A stretch of DNA of 64,000 nt from an uncultured Campylobacter sp. (lineage in GTDB: Bacteria > Campylobacterota > Campylobacteria > Campylobacterales > Campylobacteraceae): positions 124,001 to 188,000 of the forward strand of contig NZ_CAMYFP010000001.1 of assembly GCF_947255105.1 (NCBI RefSeq), written 5' to 3'. The position numbers and the translations under genes were made by a program. Shown here in pieces: positions 17,791-26,083 of the stretch. The notes below the pieces were generated by a model. The model was not told the origin of the DNA. It was given only the letters and a program-made list of their open reading frames with translations, and made no database searches. The first letter of the stretch is position 1. The number at the start of each line of letters is the position of its first letter.

Positions 17791-19317
17791 ATGGACTATA
17801 TTTTGACGCTTATTCTGTTTTTTCCAGCAATTGCTGCACTTTTTGCATTTTTTATAGATGAGAAAAGCATTAGAGTTTATTCTATCTTTGCCGCTTTTTT
17901 GGAGCTTGCCTTTACTATCATTTTGTGGATAAATTTCTCTTTATTACAAACCAAAGCACCATTTATAGCAGATCCTACGATAAAAATAGTCTCTGAGCTT
18001 GGATTTAATTACCAGCTAAAGGTCGATGGAATTTCTCTGTTTTTGGTAATTCTTAGCTCATTTATAACACTTTTAACGCTAATTAGTCTAAATTTAAAAA
18101 AGCGAGTAAAACAGAGTATCATCGCAATCTTACTGCTTGAAATGACAATGATGGGAGTTTTTTTAAGCAACGATGCCATACTTTTTTATCTCTTTTGGGA
18201 GCTCTCACTCTTACCAATGCTTTACATCATAGGATATTGGGGCGGAGAAAACAAAATTTATGCTGCGGTTAAGTTTTTTATCTATACCTTTTTTGGCTCA
18301 ATGTTTCTACTAATAGGCATAATAACTCTTTCATATCTACACTATAAGCAGTTTGGAGCCTATAGCTTCTCACTAGATGACTGGAAGAATTTAACCTTGC
18401 CATTTAAGACTCAAGTGTGGCTACTTCTTGCACTCTCTTTCTCATTTGCTATAAAAACGCCACTCTTTCCATTCCATACATGGCTTCCATATGCTCATGG
18501 CAAAGCACCAACAGTTGGCTCTATACTACTAGCGGCTGTGCTTTTAAAGATGGGAACTTATGGTTTTGTTAGATTTGACCTTCTATTTTTTCCAGATGCG
18601 TCACTTTATTTTGCACCATTTTTCTGTATAGTTGCCATTATTATGGTTATTTATGCCTCTTTTATAGCCTTTTTTCAAGAAGATATTAAGCAGGTTATTG
18701 CCTATAGCTCTATCGCTCATATGGGAATAGTCATGCTTGGTATCTTTTCTATGAGTGTTGAGGGAGTTGGTGGGGCGCTATTTTTGATGATAAGTCATGG
18801 CCTAGTTAGTGGTGGGCTTTTCATGCTTGTTGGCTTTATCTATGATAGAAGAGAAACAAAGCTAATGAGTGAGTTTGGAGGAGTTGCAAAGGTCATGCCT
18901 CTTTACTCATTTTTGTTTGCAATAGTAATGTTAGGCTCTATTGGTCTTCCGCTAACTATTGGTTTTGTTGGTGAGTTTTTGAGTTTGCTTGGTGTCTTTA
19001 GACTATCGCCATTTTATGCTATATTTGGTGGGCTTGGTATCATAATGGGTGCGATATATAGTTTAAATTTATACAAAAGAACCTTTTTTGGTGAGCTTTC
19101 CAACCCTAAAAACAAAGCACTGGAGGATCTAAATTTCAAAGAGCTCTTTTCAATAGTTCCAATCGCTATTTTGGTCTTTGTTTTGGGAGTCTTTCCAAAC
19201 ATTATCCTAAAAGATATTGATAGCGCTGTTAAGGATCAAATGACTCAAATTTATGAGAAGTCATCACCACAAACTAAAGCAAAGCTTGACAATACCATCT
19301 ATTTTGAGGAGTTTTAA
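17791..19317 (+). CDS. nuoM: Complex I subunit NuoM
   Basis: A 508-residue antiporter-type proton-pumping subunit with about 14 helices. Signatures are LFWELSLLPMLYIIGYWGG (conserved Glu), FPFHTWLPYAHGKAPTVGS and QEDIKQVIAYSSIAHMGIV with the conserved Lys. AAGGAAG lies six bases before the start. The stop codon overlaps nuoN by one base. Confidence 0.95.
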   Translation: MDYILTLILFFPAIAALFAFFIDEKSIRVYSIFAAFLELAFTIILWINFSLLQTKAPFIADPTIKIVSELGFNYQLKVDGISLFLVILSSFITLLTLISLNLKKRVKQSIIAILLLEMTMMGVFLSNDAILFYLFWELSLLPMLYIIGYWGGENKIYAAVKFFIYTFFGSMFLLIGIITLSYLHYKQFGAYSFSLDDWKNLTLPFKTQVWLLLALSFSFAIKTPLFPFHTWLPYAHGKAPTVGSILLAAVLLKMGTYGFVRFDLLFFPDASLYFAPFFCIVAIIMVIYASFIAFFQEDIKQVIAYSSIAHMGIVMLGIFSMSVEGVGGALFLMISHGLVSGGLFMLVGFIYDRRETKLMSEFGGVAKVMPLYSFLFAIVMLGSIGLPLTIGFVGEFLSLLGVFRLSPFYAIFGGLGIIMGAIYSLNLYKRTFFGELSNPKNKALEDLNFKELFSIVPIAILVFVLGVFPNIILKDIDSAVKDQMTQIYEKSSPQTKAKLDNTIYFEEF

Positions 19318-20771
19318 TGGGAAGTAGTTTTATTTTGGATTTTGGCACCTTAAACATCTCAACCATAGCTCCGATGATGACACTTTGTTTTTTTGCACTA
19401 TTTTTGCTTACCATTGCAATAGTAAAAAAGGAGCTTTCAAACAACTTTTATGCACTAACTTCTGCTATGGCTATCATTTTATCAATGGGGCTGATTTTTG
19501 GTGCAAAAGAGCTAAGAAGTGGCTTTGGAGGGCTTATAATACTAGACAATATTGCACTTATAGCAATAGTGCTTATATTGCTTTTTGCTCTCTTTTTTCT
19601 CTTTATGAGCTTTTCTAGGCTTAAATTTCACGAGTATAGTTTGCATGAGTATTTTGTGCTCTATCTTTTTATGTTGGCGGCATATTGCTTTATGGTAAGC
19701 TCCAACAACATAATTCTTATCTTTATCTCTTTAGAAACTGCCTCTCTTGCACTTTATACTTTGATAGCACTGCACAACAAAAAAAGAGCGATAGAGGCGG
19801 CAATTAAGTATTTTGTAATGGGAGCGGTAAGTGCTGGCTTCTTTGCCTTTGGTGCGGCACTTTTATACTATGCTAGTGGAAGTGTTGATATTGGCGATAT
19901 TATCTTTGTTAGCTCAAGACTTGGAGAGGGCGAGGCAAAGATAGTGCTTTTGGGCTCTATATTTATACTACTTTCTGTTGGTTTTAAGATCTCAGTAGTT
20001 CCTTTTCATACTTGGCTTGCCGATGTTTATGAGGGCTCTAGTGAAGTAATGGCTGGATTTATCTCAATAGTTCCTAAAATAGCAGCTTTTGTCATCGCTA
20101 TAAGGCTTTTTGAGCCATTTTTGTTGGGGAACTTTTATGAGTTTAAGTTGCTTCTTTTGGTTGTATCACTTATCACTATGACCTTTGGAAACTTGGCCGC
20201 CCTTAGACAGGTAGATATAAAAAGAATGCTTGCTTTTAGCTCCATTGCTCATGCTGGATATATTCTCTCTGTTTTGGTTATTGCTACAGATGTGGCAATA
20301 GCTTCAATTTTTGTCTATTGGGTGATGTTTGGTTTCATAAATGTTGGGGCATTTGCCATACTTTGGATCTATGCAGACAAACAAAACAACAGATTTGACC
20401 ATCCGCTAACAAAATATTGCGGCATGGTTAAAAATGCGCCACTACTTGCTTTAAGTCTTGCTATTTTTATGTTTGGGCTTACAGGAATTCCACCTTTCGG
20501 AGTCTTTTGGGGAAAGATGTTTTTGCTAAATACTCTTATCTCAAGTGGCTTTAATTTAGTTGCGTTGGTTGTTGTGATAAATAGTGCAATAGGAGCCTAT
20601 TATTACTTAAGAGTTATAGTTTTTGTCTTTTTAAAAGAGCCTAAAACAGAGCCTTTTATTGAGAGAAATGGCACAAATGCACTCTATACAATAGTTGGCT
20701 TAATGACAGCTTTTGCAATACTATCTGTTTTTGTTATGAAGTATGTAACATGGCTATTTATGGGCGTTTAA
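19317..20771 (+). CDS. nuoN: Complex I subunit NuoN
   Basis: A 484-residue antiporter-type subunit and the last of the nuo operon. Signatures are FISLETASLALYTLIAL (conserved Glu), VPFHTWLADVYEGSSEVMAG and QVDIKRMLAFSSIAHAGYI. Length is normal. No terminator is visible in the 23 bases before mqnP, so mqnP may be part of the same transcript. Confidence 0.95.
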   Translation: MGSSFILDFGTLNISTIAPMMTLCFFALFLLTIAIVKKELSNNFYALTSAMAIILSMGLIFGAKELRSGFGGLIILDNIALIAIVLILLFALFFLFMSFSRLKFHEYSLHEYFVLYLFMLAAYCFMVSSNNIILIFISLETASLALYTLIALHNKKRAIEAAIKYFVMGAVSAGFFAFGAALLYYASGSVDIGDIIFVSSRLGEGEAKIVLLGSIFILLSVGFKISVVPFHTWLADVYEGSSEVMAGFISIVPKIAAFVIAIRLFEPFLLGNFYEFKLLLLVVSLITMTFGNLAALRQVDIKRMLAFSSIAHAGYILSVLVIATDVAIASIFVYWVMFGFINVGAFAILWIYADKQNNRFDHPLTKYCGMVKNAPLLALSLAIFMFGLTGIPPFGVFWGKMFLLNTLISSGFNLVALVVVINSAIGAYYYLRVIVFVFLKEPKTEPFIERNGTNALYTIVGLMTAFAILSVFVMKYVTWLFMGV

Positions 20772-20794
20772 ATATAAATTTAAAGAGATTGTAG

Positions 20795-21673
20795 ATGGGT
20801 AAATTTAAAAAGATTATATTAGATATTGGTGAGCTTATAGTTTTTAAACACTCTGTTTTTGCACTTCCATTTATCTTTGTTGCAATGATTGTTGCTTCAA
20901 AGATAGCAAATGGCTCTGCATGGTTTGGATATAGGCTTTTGATTCTTGGGCTTTTGTGTGCAGTAAGTGCTAGAAATTATGCTATGGCATTTAATAGACT
21001 TATGGATGAAGATATTGATAGACCCAATCCTAGATGTGCCAACAGACCAAGTGTTGATGGCAGAATCGGACGGGGCAATATGATAATATTTATCTTAGCA
21101 AACGCAGCTGTTTTTGTAGTAGTTGCCTACTTCATAAACTCTCTTGCCTTTGGGCTTTCCATTCCGATACTTCTAATTCTTGGCGGATACTCTATCTTTA
21201 AACGATTTTCGCCTTTGGCTCACATTGTGCTTGGCTTTAGTTTGGGACTTGCACCAATTGCAGGAAGTGTTGCTGTTATGGAGGCGATACCACTTTGGGT
21301 ACTTTTGCTCTGCATGGGAGTTGTCTTTTGGGTTGGTGGGTTTGATATACTCTACTCTTTGCAAGATATGGAGTTTGATAGAGCAAATAAACTTTATAGC
21401 ATTCCCTCTATTTATGGCAAAGAGGCCGCTATGTTTATCTCTAAGATTTTTCATTTTTTAACTGTTCTGTTTTGGCTCTTTTTTGCAATGGCAGCAGGAC
21501 TTGGCGCGGTAGCCTATGTTGGGGTTGTGGTTTGTGCGGTTATACTTTTTTTCGAGCATAGAATAGTTGCTAGAGATTTTACAAAGATAGATAAAGCTTT
21601 TTTTACTCTAAATGGCTATCTTGGAATACTCTTTTTTATATTTATTCTTGCTGATATTGCAGTTTTTAGTTAA
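20795..21673 (+). CDS. mqnP: MqnP, UbiA-type prenyltransferase of futalosine menaquinone synthesis
   Basis: A 292-residue membrane prenyltransferase of the UbiA superfamily. The two aspartate-rich motifs that bind prenyl diphosphate and magnesium are visible: NRLMDEDIDRPNPR near residue 68 and YSLQDMEFDRANKL near residue 190. Campylobacterota make menaquinone by the futalosine route and lack ubiquinone, so the most likely role is prenylation of the futalosine-derived naphthoate rather than 4-hydroxybenzoate. Its place directly after the nuo operon, which needs menaquinone, supports this. Confidence 0.85.
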   Translation: MGKFKKIILDIGELIVFKHSVFALPFIFVAMIVASKIANGSAWFGYRLLILGLLCAVSARNYAMAFNRLMDEDIDRPNPRCANRPSVDGRIGRGNMIIFILANAAVFVVVAYFINSLAFGLSIPILLILGGYSIFKRFSPLAHIVLGFSLGLAPIAGSVAVMEAIPLWVLLLCMGVVFWVGGFDILYSLQDMEFDRANKLYSIPSIYGKEAAMFISKIFHFLTVLFWLFFAMAAGLGAVAYVGVVVCAVILFFEHRIVARDFTKIDKAFFTLNGYLGILFFIFILADIAVFS

Positions 21674-21722
21674 TTTTGAAAAATGTATAGTATAATAATC
21701 TATCTTAAAAAGGGGAGTTGTG

Positions 21723-22145
21723 ATGGTCGATAGTGCAATTTTACTAGGTCTTTGCATAATTATCTTTATACTTATTGTCTATATCTACATAAAAGATAAA
21801 AATATGGAGCAAAAATTTACACGTTTTGATACCATCATAACAGAGCATATCAATGAGTTTTTTCTCATCAAAAAAGAGAGTGCACAGCTAAAAGAGATGA
21901 TAGAAGAGACAGCAAAAAACAAAGATGAGGCGCTAGAGGAGCTAGTAGAAAACAAACTTGAGCCCATCTTAAACTCTTTAAAAAATATCAATGAGATGGT
22001 TAAAAACAACATCTCAACTACAAGCGATGAAGAGGCCATTATAAGAGAGTATAGAAGCGGGCTTAGTATAGAGCAAATTGCAGCTTCTAGAGGAATGAGT
22101 AGCTCAAGGGTTGAGTTTATCCTCAAATTTAACAAAGTTATATAA
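21723..22145 (+). CDS. Membrane-anchored coiled-coil protein with C-terminal HTH-like segment, function unknown
   Basis: A 140-residue protein with no family I can name with certainty. Residues 1-24 form one hydrophobic helix, followed by about 75 residues of charged, heptad-like sequence (LKEMIEETAKNKDEALEELV), and a C-terminal stretch EYRSGLSIEQIAASRGMSSS that looks like the recognition part of a small helix-turn-helix. AAAAGGGGAG precedes the start; a GTG at 21720 is also possible. A TATAAT-like box (about 21687-21693) lies upstream. Such an arrangement is known in Gram-positive DUF6115/SwrB-like proteins, but similarity here is only architectural. Confidence 0.75.
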   Translation: MVDSAILLGLCIIIFILIVYIYIKDKNMEQKFTRFDTIITEHINEFFLIKKESAQLKEMIEETAKNKDEALEELVENKLEPILNSLKNINEMVKNNISTTSDEEAIIREYRSGLSIEQIAASRGMSSSRVEFILKFNKVI

Positions 22146-22183
22146 TTAGTTTTTCATACTTTCGTTTTCCATATAAATTTATA

Positions 22184-22227
22184 AGTGCTATCAAAATGGC
22201 TAATCATTAGAAGTTAGCTATTGCACT
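22184..22227. other. Nested inverted repeat upstream of moaA
   Basis: AGTGC (22184-22188) pairs with GCACT (22223-22227) and, inside it, GCTAA (22199-22203) pairs with TTAGC (22214-22218). The repeat sits 75-120 bases before the moaA start. It lacks a T run, so it is not an ordinary terminator; it might be an operator or part of a leader RNA. A second perfect palindrome, CTATTTTAAAATAG, lies at 22264-22277. Confidence 0.35.
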
Positions 22228-22302
22228 ATCAATATAAAAAAATCATTTTGAAATTTAGAAAAACTATTTTAAAATAGAGTTAAATTCACTCAAGGAAAAA
22301 GT

Positions 22303-23271
22303 ATGCTAGTAGATGGATATAACAGAAAGATCAACTATCTTAGGATCTCAGTTACACAAAGATGCAACTTTAGATGTAGATACTGCATGCCAAATACTCC
22401 CTTTAGCTGGACGCCAAAAGAAAATTTATTAAGCTTTGAAGAGCTATTTTTGTTTGTAAAGGCTGCCATTGATGAGGGAATCAACAAGATAAGGATAACT
22501 GGAGGCGAGCCACTTATTAGAAAAGATATCGATAAGTTTATAGAGATGATTGCCTCTTATGATAACTCAGTCGATCTAGCTCTTACAACAAATGGATATT
22601 TTTTACAAAACTACGCAGCACTACTTAAAGAAAAAGGGCTTAAGAGAGTAAATATCTCACTTGATACACTAGTTGCACAAAAAGCGGAGTTTATCACCCA
22701 AAAACAGGGATTTTATAAGGTGCTAGATGGGATAGATAGCGCCATCAAATCAGGACTTAAAGTGAAGTTAAATACAGTTGCGCTAAAGGGCTTTAATGAC
22801 GATGAGCTTTGCTATCTACTTGATTTTGCAAGAGATAAAAATGTGATGATAAGATTTATCGAATATATGGAAAACAGACATGCCAATAATGGTCTTTTGG
22901 GACTAAAAGAGGATGAAATTCTAAAGATACTATCACAACAGACAAAAATAACAAAAATAGAGTCAGAAAAAAACTCCCCATCATCTCTTTATCAAACAGA
23001 AGATGGTTATAAATTTGGCATTATAAACCCGCATAATCACAGCTTTTGTAACAGCTGCAACCGCATAAGACTAACAGCTGAGGGCAACCTCATACCATGC
23101 CTTTATTTTGATGAGGCGATGAGTATCAAAGAGGCATTAAGAAACAAAGATATTAATAGTGCTTTGGATATCTTAAGAGCTGTCATAAAGCAGAAGCCAG
23201 AGCAAAACAGATGGTGCATAGATGAAAAAAGCCAAATTTCAAAAAGGGCATTTTATCAAACAGGTGGCTAA
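22303..23271 (+). CDS. moaA: MoaA, GTP 3',8-cyclase (molybdenum cofactor)
   Basis: A 322-residue radical SAM enzyme that starts molybdopterin synthesis by rearranging GTP to 3',8-cyclo-7,8-dihydro-GTP. The SAM-cluster motif is CNFRCRYC (Cys21, 25, 28), followed by the TGGEPL motif. The C-terminal second cluster is CNSCNRIRLTAEGNLIPC, and the chain ends in the Gly-Gly tail required for activity. The 3' end overlaps queE by about 50 bases if the latter starts at 23222. Other moa genes are not in the window. Confidence 0.95.
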   Translation: MLVDGYNRKINYLRISVTQRCNFRCRYCMPNTPFSWTPKENLLSFEELFLFVKAAIDEGINKIRITGGEPLIRKDIDKFIEMIASYDNSVDLALTTNGYFLQNYAALLKEKGLKRVNISLDTLVAQKAEFITQKQGFYKVLDGIDSAIKSGLKVKLNTVALKGFNDDELCYLLDFARDKNVMIRFIEYMENRHANNGLLGLKEDEILKILSQQTKITKIESEKNSPSSLYQTEDGYKFGIINPHNHSFCNSCNRIRLTAEGNLIPCLYFDEAMSIKEALRNKDINSALDILRAVIKQKPEQNRWCIDEKSQISKRAFYQTGG

Positions 23272-24004
23272 ATTAGGAGTTGTAGAGCACTTTTACTCTT
23301 TGCAAGGTGAGGGCAAATATAGCGGAAGAGCGGCTCTGTTTTTTAGATTGGCGGGGTGCAACCTAAGATGTAGAGGCTTTGGAGTAGAGTTAGCTATAAA
23401 CTCAGAAAAAATAGTTGGTTGTGATACCATAAGAGCAGTCTATACAAATCACTTCAAACCACGTCAAATATCCACTCTATCGGAGCTAATAGCTATCTTA
23501 GATGGGTATAAATTTCAAAAAAAGCCTATAGTTGTAATCACTGGTGGAGAGCCGCTATTGTGGTATAAGAACGAACTTTTTTACTCTTTTATAAACTATA
23601 TTTTAGACAGTGGCTACTCTTTGCACTTTGAGACAAATGGGACTATAAATTTGGATTTTGAAAGCTATCCACGCTATAAAGAGGCTGTTTTTTGCATTAG
23701 TCCAAAGCTTTCAAATAGTGGCGAGAGCAAAGAAAAGAGGCTAAATCCAAAGGCTTTGAGCTCAATAAAACAAAATGCAAAAGAGTTTTTTTATAAATTT
23801 GTGATAGACAAAAGCATAGATAGCGCTGAGATTGATGAGATTGTTGATATAGCAGAGGGAGATGTTTATTGTATGCCACTTGGAAGCAACAAAAAAGAGC
23901 TAGATGCAAATACCAAATTTTGCTTTGAGTTTTGCATGAAAAAGGGCTATAATTACAGCGACAGGCTTCATATAAGAGCATTTGATGATAAAGAGGGAGT
24001 ATAA
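23222..24004 (+). CDS. queE: QueE, 7-carboxy-7-deazaguanine synthase
   Basis: A radical SAM enzyme of the queuosine pathway that makes 7-carboxy-7-deazaguanine from the QueD product. The N-terminal FYSLQGEGKYSGR and the ITGGEPLLW motif are typical. The cluster cysteines are spaced unusually: Cys46 and Cys50 in GCNLRCRGFG and the probable third ligand Cys67 in VGCDTIR, i.e. CX3CX16C rather than CX3CX2C. The ATG at 23222 gives 260 residues and overlaps moaA by 50 bases; GTG 23264 gives 246 residues with a more usual N-terminus, and neither has a good ribosome site. queD follows after the stop directly. Confidence 0.88.
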   Translation: MKKAKFQKGHFIKQVAKLGVVEHFYSLQGEGKYSGRAALFFRLAGCNLRCRGFGVELAINSEKIVGCDTIRAVYTNHFKPRQISTLSELIAILDGYKFQKKPIVVITGGEPLLWYKNELFYSFINYILDSGYSLHFETNGTINLDFESYPRYKEAVFCISPKLSNSGESKEKRLNPKALSSIKQNAKEFFYKFVIDKSIDSAEIDEIVDIAEGDVYCMPLGSNKKELDANTKFCFEFCMKKGYNYSDRLHIRAFDDKEGV

Positions 24005-24586
24005 ATGCGTATAAGAAAAATTTATGATTTTGAAAACGCACACATTGTTCGGCTTTGCTCATCAAAAAGGTGCAAAACAAGCCTACACGGACACTCTTAC
24101 AGATGTGAAGTGATATTGGAGTCAAACTACTTAGATAGAGCCGGTATGGTTTATGACTTTGGGCTTATGGGGCTTGGCGTAAGAACTATAATAGATAGTT
24201 TCGATCACGCTACAACTATCTTTAAAGATGACGACAAAGACTACATCAACGATATTAAAAAACATTCACAAAGGTGGATTAGCATACCATTTAACCCAAG
24301 TGCAGAGCAGTTTAGCAGGATTTTTTTTGTCCTTATTGATAGACTTTTTGAGCTATCCAAGTTTAAAAATGGCGAGCGAGAGATAAAGCTATATAGTATC
24401 ATAGTGCATGAGACAAAAAGTGGCTATGCACAATGTTTTAGAGAGGATGCTTATAGCCATTTGATGGGCAATATAAATTTATGCGACATTGAGTTTAGCA
24501 AAGCTATTGTTGATGAGTGGAGCGACAAAGAGTTTTTTAATAAGCTAAAAGAGGGAAGTGAGTTTGAGTTTCCAGATGAGTGCTAG
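24005..24586 (+). CDS. queD: QueD, 6-carboxy-5,6,7,8-tetrahydropterin synthase
   Basis: A 193-residue zinc enzyme of the PTPS family that converts dihydroneopterin triphosphate to 6-carboxytetrahydropterin. The zinc ligands and catalytic Cys are visible in FENAHIVRLC and RCKTSLHGHSY (HxH pair). Compared with E. coli QueD (~120 residues) it is long, with an extra insert around residues 70-120, which is usual in this phylum. The start ATG follows the queE stop immediately. It overlaps the next small gene by eleven bases. Confidence 0.93.
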   Translation: MRIRKIYDFENAHIVRLCSSKRCKTSLHGHSYRCEVILESNYLDRAGMVYDFGLMGLGVRTIIDSFDHATTIFKDDDKDYINDIKKHSQRWISIPFNPSAEQFSRIFFVLIDRLFELSKFKNGEREIKLYSIIVHETKSGYAQCFREDAYSHLMGNINLCDIEFSKAIVDEWSDKEFFNKLKEGSEFEFPDEC

Positions 24587-24764
24587 ATGGCTTGGTGCTA
24601 TTGTATTGCTTTTTATGGTTGGCTGTAGTGATACTTCTAACAAAAATAAAGAGCTAGAGAGACCAACTATTGATGAGAGCGAGGCAAAAGAGCTTCCAAT
24701 TAGCAAAAGTGAGTCAAACCTTTCTATAAATTTAGAACTCCCGCCAGAACCTGTGAGCGAGTGA
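24576..24764 (+). CDS. Small lipoprotein, function unknown
   Basis: A 62-residue protein with a signal peptide and lipobox: MSARWLGAIVLLFMVGC, with the lipidated Cys at residue 17. The mature part is about 46 residues, acidic, hydrophilic and ends in PPEPVSE; no domain is recognisable. I chose ATG 24576, which overlaps the end of queD, over a start at 24558, because it gives a compact lipoprotein signal. In C. jejuni a haem-binding lipoprotein is, from memory, in the same position, but this protein lacks a CxxCH motif. It overlaps the next gene's start. Confidence 0.65.
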   Translation: MSARWLGAIVLLFMVGCSDTSNKNKELERPTIDESEAKELPISKSESNLSINLELPPEPVSE

Positions 24765-25150
24765 TGGACTATCTCTATCAAAGCGCACTTAGTTTTCACA
24801 AGGTATTTGTGGCTATATTTTTGCTGCTAAATATCTTTTATTTTTGGCTTTCACAAAGAAAATATCAGAGCAATTACATAAGAGATATTAGACTTTTTTT
24901 GCCACTTTACTACACTTTTTTGGCATTTATTTTTACTACAGGTTCAGTTATCTTGCCAATATTTAAGTTTAAGATGAGTTTTGGTGTAGTTTTGATGATT
25001 GTAGTTTTTATCTATTTTATCGCCATAAACATAGTCTGTTATAAGAAATTTAAAGCCTCCTTTAAAGACAAAAAATTTTTAGGCTACAAAAAACTTATGC
25101 AAAAGGCAACTTTTTTCAATGTTTTTTTTATTTTGATCTTTTATTTTTAG
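24761..25150 (+). CDS. Four-helix inner membrane protein, function unknown
   Basis: A 129-residue, very hydrophobic protein with four predicted membrane helices (about residues 11-29, 44-65, 71-92 and 112-129) and short basic loops. It begins at GTG 24761 or ATG 24764, overlapping the preceding lipoprotein stop, so the two are probably co-translated. The protein ends in FFILIFYF. It sits between the lipoprotein and rsmE as a conserved-type membrane gene of Campylobacter; I cannot assign a function. Confidence 0.72.
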   Translation: MMDYLYQSALSFHKVFVAIFLLLNIFYFWLSQRKYQSNYIRDIRLFLPLYYTFLAFIFTTGSVILPIFKFKMSFGVVLMIVVFIYFIAINIVCYKKFKASFKDKKFLGYKKLMQKATFFNVFFILIFYF

Positions 25151-25157
25151 GAATGAT

Positions 25158-25814
25158 ATGGTTTTTTTATATAGCAAAGAGGCAGGAAAAGAGGAGATTT
25201 GCCTCTCTTTGGAACAGTTTTTACACTTAAGAGCTAGAAGAGTTGAGGTTGGAGATAGGATAGATGTAAGAAATTTAAACGATAGCTATAACTACATCTA
25301 TGAGATAAGAGAGATTGCTAGAAAAAAAATCTCATTAGAGCTAGTTTTAAAACACAGCATAAAACAGCTCAAAAAAGAGCTAATTATCGCATGGAGCGTT
25401 GTTGAAGCGCAAGTTATCGAAAAAACATTGCCAATGTTAAATGAGATGGGAGTTTTAAAACTAATCCTAGTCTATAGTGACTTTTCACAAAAAAACATCA
25501 AGCTTGACTTGCAAAGATTTGAGCGAATTCTTATCCAGTCATCACAACAGTGCGGTAGAGAAGACCTTTTGCAAATAGAGGTAGTTGATAGTAGTGATGA
25601 GTTTTTTAGTAGATACAAAGGGATAGTAAGAGTTGATTTTGATGGCAAAATGGAAAGAGTTTTTTTAAAAGATTTTATCTATTTTATAGGGGCGGAGGGC
25701 GGTTTTTCGCAAAGAGAGCGAGAGATGTTTAAAGATAGCATAGCGCTAAACTCGCCCTATATTTTACGTTCCAATAGTGCAATTTTAGCTGTAACATCAA
25801 AAATAATTTTTTAA
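25158..25814 (+). CDS. rsmE: RsmE, 16S rRNA (uracil-1498-N3)-methyltransferase
   Basis: A 218-residue SPOUT methyltransferase that methylates U1498 of 16S rRNA. The N-terminal PUA-like part has HLRARRVEVGDRIDV, and the C-terminal knot has FIGAEGGFSQREREMF and LRSNSAILAVTS, the motifs for SAM binding. The length is slightly below E. coli RsmE (243), mostly from a short N-terminus. AGGAATG precedes the start. Confidence 0.93.
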   Translation: MVFLYSKEAGKEEICLSLEQFLHLRARRVEVGDRIDVRNLNDSYNYIYEIREIARKKISLELVLKHSIKQLKKELIIAWSVVEAQVIEKTLPMLNEMGVLKLILVYSDFSQKNIKLDLQRFERILIQSSQQCGREDLLQIEVVDSSDEFFSRYKGIVRVDFDGKMERVFLKDFIYFIGAEGGFSQREREMFKDSIALNSPYILRSNSAILAVTSKIIF

Positions 25815-25839
25815 ATTTGATTTTTAACTATATTTTTAA

Positions 25840-25845
25840 TATAAT
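25840..25845 (+). promoter_or_regulatory. -10 box of rpmE
   Basis: TATAAT within an AT-rich stretch about 33 bases before the rpmE start, with a T-rich upstream tract and no -35 box, as is usual for Campylobacter sigma-70 promoters. Confidence 0.5.
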
Positions 25846-25877
25846 CATTAGTTTATTAAAAAGAGTAAGGAAAAGCA

Positions 25878-26078
25878 ATGAAAAAAGAGATTCATCCAGA
25901 CTATGTAAAATGCACCGTAACTTGTGCTTGTGGCAATACATTTGAGACAAGATCAAACAAACCAGAGCTAAGAGTTGATATCTGTTCAGAGTGCCACCCA
26001 TTTTTTACAGGTAGCGAAAAGATAGTAGATTCAGCAGGAAGAGTTGATAAATTTAAGAAAAAATATGGAATGAAATAG
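25878..26078 (+). CDS. rpmE: Ribosomal protein L31 (zinc-binding form)
   Basis: A 66-residue protein of the large ribosomal subunit. It is the zinc-binding (C+) type: Cys residues in TVTCACGNTFETRS and the pair CSEC in VDICSECHPFFTG form the zinc site. The C-terminal GRVDKFKKKYGMK is typical. AGTAAGGAAA lies before the start. Confidence 0.96.
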   Translation: MKKEIHPDYVKCTVTCACGNTFETRSNKPELRVDICSECHPFFTGSEKIVDSAGRVDKFKKKYGMK

Positions 26079-26083
26079 CAAAA

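Noticed and set aside
23697..24125. 142-codon minus-strand frame across queE and queD
   Set aside because: Both plus-strand genes have clear family motifs, and the antisense frame shows no recognisable motif or start context.
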